Origin: Bosea sp. AS-1
Lineage (GTDB): Bacteria > Pseudomonadota > Alphaproteobacteria > Rhizobiales > Beijerinckiaceae
DNA: 64,000 nt
Assembly: GCF_002220095.1 (NCBI RefSeq)
Contig: NZ_CP022372.1
Coordinates: 1,522,501-1,586,500 of the forward strand
Direction of reading: 5' to 3'
Every line of letters begins with the position of its first letter. Within the stretch, counting starts at the first letter, position 1. The notes beneath the pieces were generated by a model. It was not told where the DNA came from, ran no database searches, and saw only the letters and a program-made list of their open reading frames with translations. The translations under genes were made by a program, and so were the position numbers. Below are positions 38,356 to 47,244 of this stretch, piece after piece.

Positions 38356-39209
38356 CGGCTGTCCTTCATGGCGTCGGCGAGCAGGGCGATGGCGTCGAGC
38401 ACGCTGGGGCCGGCGCACGTCCAGAGCCGCGAGGGCAGGGGGACGAGCTTCAACCGGGTTCCGAGCTTCGCGATCAGCGGGTGGTGCAGCACCTCGTCGG
38501 CGAGGGAGGGGGAGCCGCCCGGCGTATCGTTCAGGATCAGGATCTGAGCCTTGCTCAGCGCGACGGTTTCCAACGCGATCTGGCCGTAGCTCTCGATGCC
38601 GAGATCAGCGGCGATATTGTCGAGGCCTGCCGTCGTCAGGATCTCGTCGACCAGCGAGCCACGCCCGACCGTGAAGCCGTTGGGACGAAGCACGAGGGTG
38701 CGGGGATGCGTTGCAGTGCGGCGTGCTGCGATCGCCGCGAGGCGCTCATCGATCTCGGCGACGAGCCGGGCGCCACGCTCCTCCTCGCCGAGCAGGGCCG
38801 CCATTTCCGTGATCTGGCTGCGCATCTCGGCAAGGTTGCCGGGCACGCCGAACTCATGCACCGGCAGGCCGGCACGTTTGAGGAGGGCGACCGTCGAGCG
38901 GGTGGTGTAGGTGCCGGCGATGACGAGATCGGGGCGAGCGGCCAGCACTTCCTCGGCGAGGCCATGATTGACGCCGACGGCCCGCGCCGCCTCGGCCATA
39001 TTGGCGTTGCGCGGATCGCGCGACAGCCAGGTGACGGAGGCAATGTGGTCGCGATCAGCCAGGCGCAGGACGAGTTCGTCCGTGCATAGGTTGAGCGAGA
39101 CGATCCGCGCCGGCTTGGCGGCTGCCGGCGGCCCCCAGGCCAGGGCGCCGGCAAGCAGCGCGGCGTAGACCGAGCAATCCAGCAGACGCTTGGCGCGGAG
39201 AAGCGTCAT
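38352..39209 (-). CDS. btuF: periplasmic cobalamin-binding protein (BtuF-like)
   Basis: The 285-aa product has a signal peptide (cleavage near AAAKPA) and the two-lobed helical-backbone fold of class III binding proteins: PARIVSLNLCTDELVLRLA, a long connecting helix (LLGEEERGARLVAEIDERLA), and C-terminal APSVLDAI-type sequence. It would pass cobalamin from BtuB to BtuCD. The ATG at 39209 overlaps the btuB stop in an ATGA junction. The longer frame to 39281 lies within btuB and is discarded. Confidence 0.88.
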   Translation of the reverse strand: MTLLRAKRLLDCSVYAALLAGALAWGPPAAAKPARIVSLNLCTDELVLRLADRDHIASVTWLSRDPRNANMAEAARAVGVNHGLAEEVLAARPDLVIAGTYTTRSTVALLKRAGLPVHEFGVPGNLAEMRSQITEMAALLGEEERGARLVAEIDERLAAIAARRTATHPRTLVLRPNGFTVGRGSLVDEILTTAGLDNIAADLGIESYGQIALETVALSKAQILILNDTPGGSPSLADEVLHHPLIAKLGTRLKLVPLPSRLWTCAGPSVLDAIALLADAMKDSR

Positions 39210-41152
39210 CCGCCGAACGCCACCCGGACGCCGCCAAAGGCACCGAAGCCGGGCGCGAGGAAGCCGACCGGATTCTCCCAACGCTTGTCGAAGAGATTGT
39301 CGATCCGGCCGAAGACCGTGACCTTGTCGGTCGCCTTGTATTCAGCGGCGAGATAGACCAGCGTCGCGCCCCTGGCCTTGAGGCGCGAGACCGAGAAGTC
39401 GCGATTTCCGTCGACCCAGGGGCCGACATAGATCAGCGTCGCCGAGAGGGTGAGCTTCTCCATCGGTGTCCATGTCGCGGTGGCGCTCGCCTTGTGGCGG
39501 GGCCGACGTAGGAGTTCCTGCCGGGTGATTTCGTCCTTGGCAAGGGTGAAGCTGTAATCGGCGCGGATGCGGAACTCCGGCGAAATTTCGAGTGCCGCGA
39601 AAGCCTCGACCCCCTTGGAACGAGCCTTGCCGACATTGGCGTAGGAATCGAAGGTGGCGTTGGTGACGATCAGGTTGTCGATATCGTTCTGAAACCAGGT
39701 CGCGCCGAATTGCAGTTTCCGATCGAAGAGCGGCTGCTCGAAGCCGATATCCCAACCGCGGCTTTCTTCCGGCTTCAGATTCGGATTGCCGTGGAAGTTA
39801 TAGCCCGGACGGTAGTCGACGAAGAGCTCGTTCAGCGTCGGAGCCTTGAAGCCGGTGCCGTAGCTCGCCTTCAGCTTGGTCTCCGTACCCGGGACGATGA
39901 GGGCGGGCGCGATCCGGTAGGTCGTATGCCCGCCATAGCTGTCATCGTCGTCGCGGCGGATATTGGCGGCAAGGAAGAAGCGATCCTGGATATTGCCTTG
40001 ATACTCCAGGAAGGCGGCCTTGTTGCCGTTGGAGGCCGTCAAGCTCGTCGTCTCCAGGCGCTCGCGCTCATATTGCAGGCCCATGACAAGGTTGTGGCCC
40101 TTGGCGATTTCGAGGTCGCCGCGCCAGTCGAGCTTGGTGCGCTCGCCGAGATATTCGGTTGGCCGGCCCAGCACGCCGAAGACGTTCGGCGTGCGGCTGA
40201 AGCGATCCTGATTGGTGTAGGAGATGCCGAAGCGGTTGACGAAGCGCCCGGCGAACGGGTCCCAGACCACCTCGCCGCGGGTCATGGCCTGTGCGTAGTT
40301 CTGGCTCGAGCGATAGGGTGTCGGCCTGCTCGGGAAACCTGCATCGTAAGCCGACAGGAGCTTGCCATCGGCGTAGCGGCCGAGCCAGTTGACCTTCAGC
40401 GTATCCGTGAGCGCAAAGCCGAGCCGGGCCGAATAGCTGTATCCGTCATAGGCGTTCGGCCGGACGCGCTGGCCGGGCGGGATCAGCTGGGAGGGCACGG
40501 TATCCGTCGAATCCGAGCGGAAATGACTGACGTTGAAGGCGTAGTCGAAGCGGTCGTTTCCGCCGCTGAAGCCAACCGCCTGGTTGAAGGTGCCATGCGA
40601 GCCGGCCTCGGTGCGGGCAGTGACCTTCGGTGGACCGTCGCCGCGCTTGGTGGTGATCGCAATGACGCCGCCGATCGCATTGGCGCCATAGAGGCCGCTT
40701 TGTGGGCCACGCAGCACCTCGATGCGCTCGATATCGTCCGTCAGCATCGAACCGAAGTCGAAGGAGCGGTTGGGCGTCGACGGGTCATTCGCCTCGATGC
40801 CGTCGATCAACACCTTGACGTGGTTGGAGTTGGTGCCGCGCATGAACACGGAGGTCTGGCCGCCGGGGCCGCCGATCTGGACGATGTTGAGGCCGGGGAT
40901 GGCGGCCAGCGCCTGCGGCAAAGTCCGGCGCTGCCGCTGCTCGATCTGCTGCGCTGTGACGACGGTGACGGAGCTTGCGACCTCTCGCGCCGGCGTGGGC
41001 TTGCCGGTTGCGCTGACGACGAGCTCGTCGAGGGCGATAGTGCCTGGGGCAGCGGGCTGGGGCTGGGCGAGGGCCGCGCCGGCCAAGCCGAAGAACGAAA
41101 CCGAAAACAGGAAGAAGCGGCCGCGTTCAGCGGCCTGGTGGAAGCGGATCAC
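39206..41152 (-). CDS. btuB: TonB-dependent vitamin B12 outer-membrane receptor
   Basis: The 648-aa protein has a signal peptide ending near AALAQ and a TonB-box-like IALDELVVSATG. A plug domain spans about residues 60-165 (SVFMRGTNSNHVKVLIDGIE, IERIEVLRGPQSGLYG), and a 22-strand barrel ends in VAFGG with an aromatic-containing last strand. It imports cobalamin across the outer membrane using TonB energy. The GTG at 41152 has GAGG 7 bases upstream. A cobalamin riboswitch lies about 135 bases upstream and makes the B12 assignment secure. Confidence 0.93.
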   Translation of the reverse strand: MIRFHQAAERGRFFLFSVSFFGLAGAALAQPQPAAPGTIALDELVVSATGKPTPAREVASSVTVVTAQQIEQRQRRTLPQALAAIPGLNIVQIGGPGGQTSVFMRGTNSNHVKVLIDGIEANDPSTPNRSFDFGSMLTDDIERIEVLRGPQSGLYGANAIGGVIAITTKRGDGPPKVTARTEAGSHGTFNQAVGFSGGNDRFDYAFNVSHFRSDSTDTVPSQLIPPGQRVRPNAYDGYSYSARLGFALTDTLKVNWLGRYADGKLLSAYDAGFPSRPTPYRSSQNYAQAMTRGEVVWDPFAGRFVNRFGISYTNQDRFSRTPNVFGVLGRPTEYLGERTKLDWRGDLEIAKGHNLVMGLQYERERLETTSLTASNGNKAAFLEYQGNIQDRFFLAANIRRDDDDSYGGHTTYRIAPALIVPGTETKLKASYGTGFKAPTLNELFVDYRPGYNFHGNPNLKPEESRGWDIGFEQPLFDRKLQFGATWFQNDIDNLIVTNATFDSYANVGKARSKGVEAFAALEISPEFRIRADYSFTLAKDEITRQELLRRPRHKASATATWTPMEKLTLSATLIYVGPWVDGNRDFSVSRLKARGATLVYLAAEYKATDKVTVFGRIDNLFDKRWENPVGFLAPGFGAFGGVRVAFGG

Positions 41153-41283
41153 GTGGAGACCTCGGGCGTTGACGTCAGTGGCACGTCACCGCGAACGCGA
41201 TCTCCCATCGGCCGCGCGATCGGCGGCAAACAGTCGAATCAGCGATCGGTACACCCCGTCCGAACGTGTTCGCGTGTGACCAC

Positions 41284-41456
41284 GGCTGACGGCAGGTCTC
41301 CTGGCTCGCGGGTCGGTGCCCTTCGCCGCCTTCCCAGGTCCGAGGCCCCAGTGGCGTTTGGCGAAAGGCTCGCCGCTTACAGTTGCGGGGGCAGCCGCGG
41401 CATGGGGAGGCAAGCCACCCGCACCGCGTTCCCTTTTGATCCCGTGAGGGAACCGT
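41284..41456 (-). ncRNA. cobalamin riboswitch controlling btuB and the downstream uptake genes
   Basis: Read on the minus strand, the region shows the AdoCbl-riboswitch landmarks in order: GGTTCCCTCACGGGA at the 5-prime end with AAAAGGGAA, the central GCCCCCGCAACTGTAAGCGG, GCCACTGGG, CTGGGAAGGC, and the B12 box AGCCAGGAGACCTGCC at plus-strand 41291-41306. It sits in the leader of btuB, about 130 bases before its start. Known members shut off expression when cobalamin is bound. The exact ends are estimated to within about 10 bases. Confidence 0.95.
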
Positions 41457-41593
41457 CGCGTTTACGCCTAGGGCGAAAAGATGGCGTGGTCAATCGGGGC
41501 AGGCTGGTCGTCGACTGGGGCGTCACGCAGGCCGTTGCGCCGGGTGAAAGAGCAACCTGCGGAGATAGGTTCCGGGCGATTTTGATCGTTCGA

Positions 41594-41634
41594 TCCAATC
41601 GATTGGAACATTCTCATCAATGCGTTTGATTGGA
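41594..41634 (+). promoter_or_regulatory. candidate operator upstream of the YeiH-family gene
   Basis: A perfect 14-base palindrome (TCCAATCGATTGGA, 41594-41607) is followed by a further GATTGGA half-site at 41628-41634, 27 bases on. It lies 45-85 bases before the YeiH start codon in an AT-richer stretch. The spacing is compatible with a dimeric regulator such as a LysR protein, but no regulator gene is adjacent. Confidence 0.45.
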
Positions 41635-41678
41635 GTATTTTTATCTCCGATAACGGCTGCATAAAGAAGGTTCTCCTC

Positions 41679-42779
41679 ATGGCCGATGTCCAGTCCAATC
41701 CCGCGCCCGTCAGCCTCGCTCATTCGGGCAAGCGCTCGCCATGGGAATACGCCCGGAGCATCCTGCCGGGCTTCGCGCTTTGCCTCCTCGTCAGCGTTGT
41801 GGCGCTCGTGCTCGAGCATTTCGAAGCCCAGCTTGCCGGCCGCGCCTGGCTCGAGGCGCTGGTGCTGGCGATTCTGCTGGGAACCGTCGTACGCAGCTTC
41901 TGGACGCCATCCGAGAAGTGGCGGGCCGGTATCGCCTTCTCGGCCAAGACCGTTCTGGAGATCGCCGTTGTGCTGCTCGGCGCCTCCCTCAGCGCCGCGA
42001 CGATCGTGGCTGCGGGACCTGGGCTGCTGTTCGGCATCGCAGGGGTCGTCGCAGTGGCGATCGGTACCAGCTACGGCCTGGGCCGCATCCTCGGCCTGAC
42101 ACCGCGCATGGCGGTATTGGTTGCCTGCGGCAACTCGATCTGCGGCAACTCGGCGATCGCAGCGGTGGCTCCGGTGATCGGGGCGAATGGCGCCGACGTG
42201 GCCGCTTCCATCGCCTTTACTGCGGTTCTCGGCGTTCTGGTCGTGCTGGGCCTACCGTTGCTGGTGCCTCTGCTGCACCTGTCCGATCTGCAGTATGGCG
42301 TGCTTGCCGGCCTCACGGTCTATGCTGTGCCGCAGGTGCTAGCCGCTACGGTGCCGGTTGCCGCGCTCAGCGTTCAGATGGGTACCCTGGTCAAGCTCGT
42401 CCGCGTGCTGATGCTTGGCCCGGTCGTCCTCGCTCTCTCACTCTTCGGCAGTGGTTTGCGGGACGACGCGGACGGCGCCGCATCGCAGAAGCCTGCCCGC
42501 GCCCGCATTGCCCTGCATCGTCTCGTTCCCTGGTTCATTCTCGCCTTCCTGGCGATGGCAGCGCTGCGCTCGGTCGGAGCCATTCCGGAGGTTGCGCTCG
42601 CGCCGATCGCCCAAGTGGCGACCATCCTGACCATCATCTCGATGGCTGCCCTGGGGCTCGGGGTCGATATCCGGGTTGTCGCGAGGGCTGGCGGCCGCGT
42701 CACCGCTGCGGTTACGCTCTCGCTTATCGCGCTCGCGGCGGTCAGCCTTGGTCTCATCTACGTTCTCGGCATCAGCTGA
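41679..42779 (+). CDS. YeiH-family putative sulfate/anion exporter
   Basis: The 366-aa polytopic protein has about ten membrane segments and the family signatures: LVLAILLGTVVRSFW, VACGNSICGNSAIAAVAPVI with two Cys, and the C-terminal LGVDIRVVARAGGR. Members belong to the PSE (UPF0324) family. Some relatives are linked to sulfonate or sulfite metabolism, but the substrate here is unknown. The ATG at 41679 follows AAGAAGG by 8 bases. It is divergent from the riboswitch and btuB and converges with the radical SAM gene. Confidence 0.88.
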   Translation: MADVQSNPAPVSLAHSGKRSPWEYARSILPGFALCLLVSVVALVLEHFEAQLAGRAWLEALVLAILLGTVVRSFWTPSEKWRAGIAFSAKTVLEIAVVLLGASLSAATIVAAGPGLLFGIAGVVAVAIGTSYGLGRILGLTPRMAVLVACGNSICGNSAIAAVAPVIGANGADVAASIAFTAVLGVLVVLGLPLLVPLLHLSDLQYGVLAGLTVYAVPQVLAATVPVAALSVQMGTLVKLVRVLMLGPVVLALSLFGSGLRDDADGAASQKPARARIALHRLVPWFILAFLAMAALRSVGAIPEVALAPIAQVATILTIISMAALGLGVDIRVVARAGGRVTAAVTLSLIALAAVSLGLIYVLGIS

Positions 42780-42906
42780 CCGGGCCTGTTGTCGCGGCGA
42801 CCACCGTCGCAGCAACATCGCAGAAGGGTGCGCCAGGGAGAACATCTTCGGCGCGCCGTCTCTCCGGAGTTCGACTCGGCCAAACCGTTCGAACCGGATT
42901 CCCGTG

Positions 42907-44541
42907 CTACCCCACGACTTCGAGATGGCCGTGGGCAGAACGCAGATCGGAGGTTTTCGGGGAGCCGGGTGAGGCTTTCGCCAGATGGTCGATCTGCCGC
43001 TGCACCTGCTCGATCACGTTGCGGGAAAACGGCCCGAGATGGAGATAGAGCGCGACCATCATCATCACATAGGGCAGCGCGCGCCGGTTGTGCACGGCGC
43101 AGTCGATCACGGTCTTCCAGAACTCGTAGCGCACGCCTCCCTTTGCGGTCGTCATGCGCCAGATCAGGCGCCAGGACGATTTGAGTTCCTGCCATTCCAT
43201 CGAGCTGGGCAGTTCCAGGCGTCGATTGCTGCAGTCCAGCATGCGCCCGACGCGCCGCACGCGGCCGAAGAAGGAGCGCGGCGCATAAACCGCCTCGAGC
43301 ACCTCCTCGTAATCCGTGAGGATGGAGCGGCGCGGGCGGCTGGTGATGAAATTGAGGCCCGCGGTGCATTGATCGCCCGCTTCCGCCGTATAGGCGGCTT
43401 CATCGGGAAGGCCCAGGCGACCCTCGCGCGCCAGGCGGCGGGTCAACTGGGTGTTGGGCAAAGCGTAGAGCAGGCCGACCATGCAGACCGGGATCGCCGT
43501 GTCCTCGATGCAGTCGATCATGCCCCGCGCGACACTCCCCTTCTCGCTGTCGAAGCCCAGTATGAAGCCGGCATTCACGAAAAGGCCGGCGCGGTAGATG
43601 CGGTGGACACTTTCCTGGAGGCTGCGGCGCGTGTTCTGCTTTTTCTGCGTCGAGATCAGCGTGTCGGTGTCGGGGCTTTCGATCCCGACGAAGATCGTGA
43701 AGAAATTGGCTTCGCTCATCGCCTGCATCAGGGCGGCATCGTCGGAGAGATTGATCGAGGCTTCCGTCGAGAATTCGAAAGGATAGTTCCTGTCGCGAAT
43801 CCAGCTCGTCAGGACGGGCAGGAATTGCTTCAGCGCCTTCTTGTTGCCGATCAGGTTGTCGTCGACGAAGTCGACATGGCCGCGATAGCCGAGGGCGTGC
43901 AGGGTCTCCAGTTCCCGGATGATCTGCGCATTCGTCTTGGTGCGCGGCACCCGCCCGTAGAGTTCGATGATGTCGCAGAACTCGCAGTTGAACGGGCAGC
44001 CGCGCGAGAATTGCACGCCGATATGCAGGTAGTGTGCGAACTTCAGGAGATCGAAGCGCGGCGTCGGGCTTTTGGTGACATCGGTCTTGCCCATTTCGGA
44101 GCGAAAGACGCCGCTCCGCGCACCTGTTGTCCAGGCCTGGACGAAGCCGTCCATGATCTCTTCAGCCTCGCCCAGCACCAGGAAATCCGCAGCGGCGTAG
44201 ATATCGGGCGTCGAGGTTGCATCGGGGCCGCCGACCACGACGGGTTTTCCCAGGGAGCGGCATCGGGCGACGACCGCGAGCGTACCCTCCTGCTGCGGCA
44301 GCATGCCACCGGTCATGACGAGGTCCGCCCAAGCAAGATCGGCTTCGCCGACCTCCTCCGCATTCAGATCGACGAGCCGGATCTCCCACGTCTCGGGAAG
44401 CATCGCAGCGACGGTGATCAATCCGAGCGGGGCAGCAGGGTGGCGCGCTCCGGCCAGCTCGCAGGTCGCCTTGTAATTCCAGAAGGATCCCGGGTTGAAC
44501 CGAGGGTAAATCATCAGCACCCGGCAGCGATCCGTCGACAT
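42907..44541 (-). CDS. B12-binding radical SAM protein, HpnP-like (candidate hopanoid C-2 methylase)
   Basis: The 544-aa enzyme has an N-terminal cobalamin-binding Rossmann domain (about 5-140; VLMIYPRFNPGSFWNYKAT, DLVMTGGMLPQQ, VVGGPDATS) and a radical SAM barrel with the cluster Cys C182-x3-C186-x2-C189 in RGCPFNCEFCDI. A C-terminal DUF4070-type region follows (GLNFITSRPRRSILTDYEEV). The layout and motifs resemble HpnP, which methylates hopanoids at C-2. A different methylase of the class cannot be excluded. The ATG at 44541 has GGGAAG upstream. Its need for cobalamin fits the neighbouring B12 uptake operon. Confidence 0.82.
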   Translation of the reverse strand: MSTDRCRVLMIYPRFNPGSFWNYKATCELAGARHPAAPLGLITVAAMLPETWEIRLVDLNAEEVGEADLAWADLVMTGGMLPQQEGTLAVVARCRSLGKPVVVGGPDATSTPDIYAAADFLVLGEAEEIMDGFVQAWTTGARSGVFRSEMGKTDVTKSPTPRFDLLKFAHYLHIGVQFSRGCPFNCEFCDIIELYGRVPRTKTNAQIIRELETLHALGYRGHVDFVDDNLIGNKKALKQFLPVLTSWIRDRNYPFEFSTEASINLSDDAALMQAMSEANFFTIFVGIESPDTDTLISTQKKQNTRRSLQESVHRIYRAGLFVNAGFILGFDSEKGSVARGMIDCIEDTAIPVCMVGLLYALPNTQLTRRLAREGRLGLPDEAAYTAEAGDQCTAGLNFITSRPRRSILTDYEEVLEAVYAPRSFFGRVRRVGRMLDCSNRRLELPSSMEWQELKSSWRLIWRMTTAKGGVRYEFWKTVIDCAVHNRRALPYVMMMVALYLHLGPFSRNVIEQVQRQIDHLAKASPGSPKTSDLRSAHGHLEVVG

Positions 44542-44994
44542 CTCGTCTTCCCTGTTCGCTTTGTGAGCTGTGCGGGGCCGCGAGACACACCTGGCCCCAT
44601 GACCTTCCCGCCGTGAATGGAACGGCCTCGGGCAATTCCGGCCCGGCATCGCAACCGCTCCCCGCCGTTTGATGGAACGGCGAACGGGAAACGATCATCC
44701 GACGACATGAGTAGGCAGCAAGGCGCGTGCCGGGAGTCCGGTGAGAAGTTTCTCTTTTCCTGACAGGATCTTACCTGATCCGGGAAATGCTCAACGTCGC
44801 TGTATCAGCTCCAAGAATGGCAGTGGGCCACAAAACTTGGAGGATGAACGAGTGGATGCCGTCGGGGGAGAGCGCAATCGACCTCAGCCGATTGCATCGA
44901 GTTGAGGTGGCTCAAGGAGTCCCTGATTTCGCGCGGTTGAGGACTTCGCTCCGAGCCTGCGACATGCGCACGTTTACAGCGATCAGCGGATGGA
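44542..44994. other. intergenic region without supported genes
   Basis: About 450 bases. An open frame at 44787-45062 (plus) exists, but it lacks a properly spaced ribosome site and its sequence looks non-coding. The part adjoining 44541 should hold the promoter of the radical SAM gene; I could not define it. Confidence 0.4.
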
Positions 44995-45306
44995 TCAGGT
45001 CGCGCGGCCGATTGCGCAGCTCAGGATTCTTCTCAGCTCACGATCCGCGCTCGGGGAAATAATCAGCAGGCGCGACGGCTGCGCCGTATCTGCAGGGACA
45101 TGCAAGTTTATTTCAATGGCAGCCATCGCGCCTTCGACCGCAGCGAAGGGGCCGCGTCGTACATCGCGCATCTGAGAGAGTTCGTCCGCCGTCATGACGA
45201 TCCGGAACTGATCCTCCGGGTCTCTAACGATCGAGCAGACTGGGCGCTCTAACAGGTCGGTGACACCCTATTTATTGGATAGGTTCGGCCGTACCGTCGT
45301 ATCCAT
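44995..45306 (-). pseudogene. small conserved-looking gene interrupted by an in-frame TAG at codon 13
   Basis: A strong ribosome site (AGGAGG) precedes the ATG at 45306. The frame reads MDTTVRPNLSNK, then TAG (45268-45270), then continues open for 90 residues to a stop at 44995. The later part is protein-like (RPVCSIVRDPEDQFRIVMTA, GPFAAVEGAMAAIEINLHV). It follows the coiled-coil gene by 19 bases in the rpsU transcript direction. Possible explanations are a recent nonsense mutation, a sequencing error, readthrough, or re-initiation at the internal ATG at 45195. The family is not recognised. Confidence 0.65.
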
Positions 45307-45325
45307 GGCCACCTCCTGTATAGGG

Positions 45326-45577
45326 CTAGGGAGAAGTTCGTTTCCCCCGGGACTTGCTCTTCGTGAGCGCCTGGGAAGCGGCGACGGCTTCTGCATCCGC
45401 CGCTTCCTTCGCCAGACGCAGGGCGCGCAAGCGCGCCGTTCGCTCGCGGACGGCGGTTTGCTCGAGGCGTAACGCCTCCAGCACGGTTTCCGCTTCTGCA
45501 CGGCGTTGTGCAGCAAGCGTCGCCCTGCTCTGAGCACGCAGTTGGGTTTCTTCTGGAGACAGCCTCGAACCCGACAT
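45326..45577 (-). CDS. small coiled-coil protein downstream of rpsU
   Basis: The 83-aa product is almost wholly helical and charged (RAQSRATLAAQRRAEAETVL, ERTARLRALRLAKEAADAEA), with a basic Lys/Arg tail. AAGGGGG lies upstream of the ATG at 45577. It begins 39 bases after rpsU and is followed 19 bases later by the TAG-interrupted gene, so the three are probably one transcript. Function unknown. Confidence 0.6.
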   Translation of the reverse strand: MSGSRLSPEETQLRAQSRATLAAQRRAEAETVLEALRLEQTAVRERTARLRALRLAKEAADAEAVAASQALTKSKSRGKRTSP

Positions 45578-45616
45578 CTAAACCCCCTTGCTGACGCGCC
45601 GCTGCAAATCCTCGAC

Positions 45617-45880
45617 TTATTGAGCTTGCACCGGTCTGGCCGGGCGTGCGGGGCGCTCCGCACGCTTCGGTGCCGGCAGCAGCCCTTCGCGCTGAGCCTG
45701 CTTGCGCGCCGCCTTTCGGGCACGACGAATGGCTTCCGCCTTTTCGCGGTTTCGCCGTTCGGAAGGCTTCTCATAGGAGCGACGCGCCTTCATCTCGCGA
45801 AAAACGCCTTCGCGCTGCAGTTTCTTTTTGAGAACACGGAGCGCTTGATCGACGTTGTTGTCGCGAACCAGAACCTGCAT
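45617..45880 (-). CDS. rpsU: 30S ribosomal protein S21
   Basis: A component of the small ribosomal subunit near the anti-Shine-Dalgarno end of 16S rRNA. The 87-aa product starts [20 protein letters not shown], with the S21 core [20 protein letters not shown]. It has an Arg/Lys/Ala-rich tail longer than that of E. coli S21 (71 aa), as is usual in alphaproteobacteria. GAAGGGAA precedes the ATG. It follows the cold-shock gene, from which it is separated by a terminator hairpin, so S21 may have its own start or be expressed by partial readthrough. Confidence 0.95.
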   Translation of the reverse strand: MQVLVRDNNVDQALRVLKKKLQREGVFREMKARRSYEKPSERRNREKAEAIRRARKAARKQAQREGLLPAPKRAERPARPARPVQAQ

Positions 45881-45903
45881 GCGGATTTCCCTTCAATGAA
45901 AAC

Positions 45904-45932
45904 AAAAAGGGCCGGGCTAAACCCCGACCCTT
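45904..45932 (-). terminator. rho-independent terminator between the cold-shock gene and rpsU
   Basis: On the minus strand a 10-base stem (AAGGGTCGGG pairing with CCCGGCCCTT, one G-U pair) closes a 6-base loop and is followed by TTTTTG. It lies about 90 bases after the cold-shock stop and about 25 bases before the rpsU start. Confidence 0.85.
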
Positions 45933-46019
45933 CGCAACCATCCGTCGTTCAATCGAGCAGGCGCCGGTACATCCGCGGTCGCTGCATATGACGATTGTCG
46001 CGCCGGACGGCGTCTTGGC

Positions 46020-46229
46020 TCACTCGACCTGCAAATTGTCCGCAGAGACCTTCCCGGAGCGCTTGTCCTGCACCAGCTCGTAGGAGACCTTCTGGCCTTC
46101 CTGCAGCGTGCGCAAACCGGCACGCTCTACGGCGCTGATATGGACGAAGGCATCCTGGCCGCCGCCTTCCGGCTGAATGAAGCCAAACCCCTTGTCGGTG
46201 TTGAACCATTTAACTGTGCCGCTGGCCAT
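46020..46229 (-). CDS. cspA: cold-shock domain protein (CspA family)
   Basis: The 69-aa single-stranded nucleic-acid-binding protein is one cold-shock domain. It carries RNP1 KGFGFIQPE and RNP2 DAFVHISAV, starts [14 protein letters not shown] and ends SADNLQVE. The ATG at 46229 is chosen because AGGAGG lies 7 bases upstream; the frame to 46265 would add unconserved residues. A 5-prime gap of about 350 bases leaves room for the long leader typical of this family. Confidence 0.95.
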   Translation of the reverse strand: MASGTVKWFNTDKGFGFIQPEGGGQDAFVHISAVERAGLRTLQEGQKVSYELVQDKRSGKVSADNLQVE

Positions 46230-46578
46230 GCTGACCTCCTGTAAAAGCGACCATTCACGCGCCACGGATGCAGCGCATGTTTCGATTTGAGCAGGAAGTT
46301 CGTCAGCAGTGCGCGAATAAAGCGCGGGGCCAATTCGTTCGGCCTAGATCGATTTTTCTAACATGGGACTTAACAAGGCCGTTGTCAAACGGTGGTCGAT
46401 ATCGCCTAATATTTTTGGAAATGCGGCTGATGACTAAATTGTCAAACCGCAGCTTGGCAGGAGATATTGCGTCGCCAGCGATCGGAGCCAATTCCGGAGG
46501 TTGCCCTGATCGCCGAGCACCGAAAGATCGGCTAGCATTCCGGCGAGGTTCGATGCCCGTTAAACCGGATTTGATGAG
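46230..46578. promoter_or_regulatory. divergent promoter region of the cold-shock and hemolysin-III genes
   Basis: About 349 bases between divergent starts, AT-richer than the flanks. A minus-strand TTGACA (plus 46383-46388) is a possible -35 for the cold-shock gene and would give a leader of about 120 bases. The matching -10 (around 46360) is poor. No coding sequence is supported here. Confidence 0.4.
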
Positions 46579-47244
46579 ATGAATCTGCCGTCACTGGGGC
46601 GTTTCCATTTCAGCCGCGCCGAACTGTGGGCTGACGGCGTGGTCCATGTCATCGGCATTGTGCTCGGTGTCGGAGCTGTCGCGGTTCTCATCGCCTATGT
46701 TTTTGCAACCGCACCGATCGTAGACTTGCTCCCTGTCTCCATCTACGGCGCAACGCTGCTCACGGCGTTGATTATCTCGGCGGCCTACAACATGTGGCCG
46801 ATTTCGCCGAGGAAATGGCTGATCAGGCGTCTTGACCACTCTGCGATCTATATCTTGATCGCTGGGACCTATACGCCCTTCCTCGTGAAGCTCAGCGAAA
46901 GCCTCTTGGCGCAGGTACTGCTCGCACTCATCTGGATCACGTCTGCAGTTGGGGTCGCACTCAAGGTTGCGCTGCCCGGCCGCCTCGATCGAATGTCGAT
47001 CCTGCTTTATCTGCTGCTCGGCTGGAGCGGCGTCGTCCTATGGGATAGCATTACAACGCTGCCGACGACGGCGCTGTGGCTGATGCTGGTCGGCGGCGTA
47101 CTCTACTCGATTGGCGTCGTCTTCCACGTTTGGGAAAGCCTGCCCTTCCAGAACGCGATTTGGCACGGTTTCGTGCTTGTGGCCTCCGGCTGCTTTTACG
47201 GGGCGGTTTTCAGAGCGTATCTCCACATCTCCCCAGCTGCATGA
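46579..47244 (+). CDS. hemolysin-III / PAQR-family membrane protein
   Basis: The 221-aa protein has seven predicted membrane segments and the PAQR/HlyIII signatures: an early ELWADGVVHVIGIVLG with metal-ligand His, SAAYNMWP, LDHSAIYILIAGTYTPF with His, and the C-terminal GVVFHVWESLPFQNAIWHGFVL with two His. These residues form the zinc site of the family. Its role is uncertain (possibly membrane-fluidity homeostasis); true hemolysis is doubtful for most members. Confidence 0.9.
   Translation: MNLPSLGRFHFSRAELWADGVVHVIGIVLGVGAVAVLIAYVFATAPIVDLLPVSIYGATLLTALIISAAYNMWPISPRKWLIRRLDHSAIYILIAGTYTPFLVKLSESLLAQVLLALIWITSAVGVALKVALPGRLDRMSILLYLLLGWSGVVLWDSITTLPTTALWLMLVGGVLYSIGVVFHVWESLPFQNAIWHGFVLVASGCFYGAVFRAYLHISPAA

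Noticed and set aside
44787..45062. Possible 91-codon plus-strand gene
   Set aside because: GGAGG abuts the only good ATG with no spacing, the translation lacks protein-like character, and part of it is antisense to the interrupted gene.
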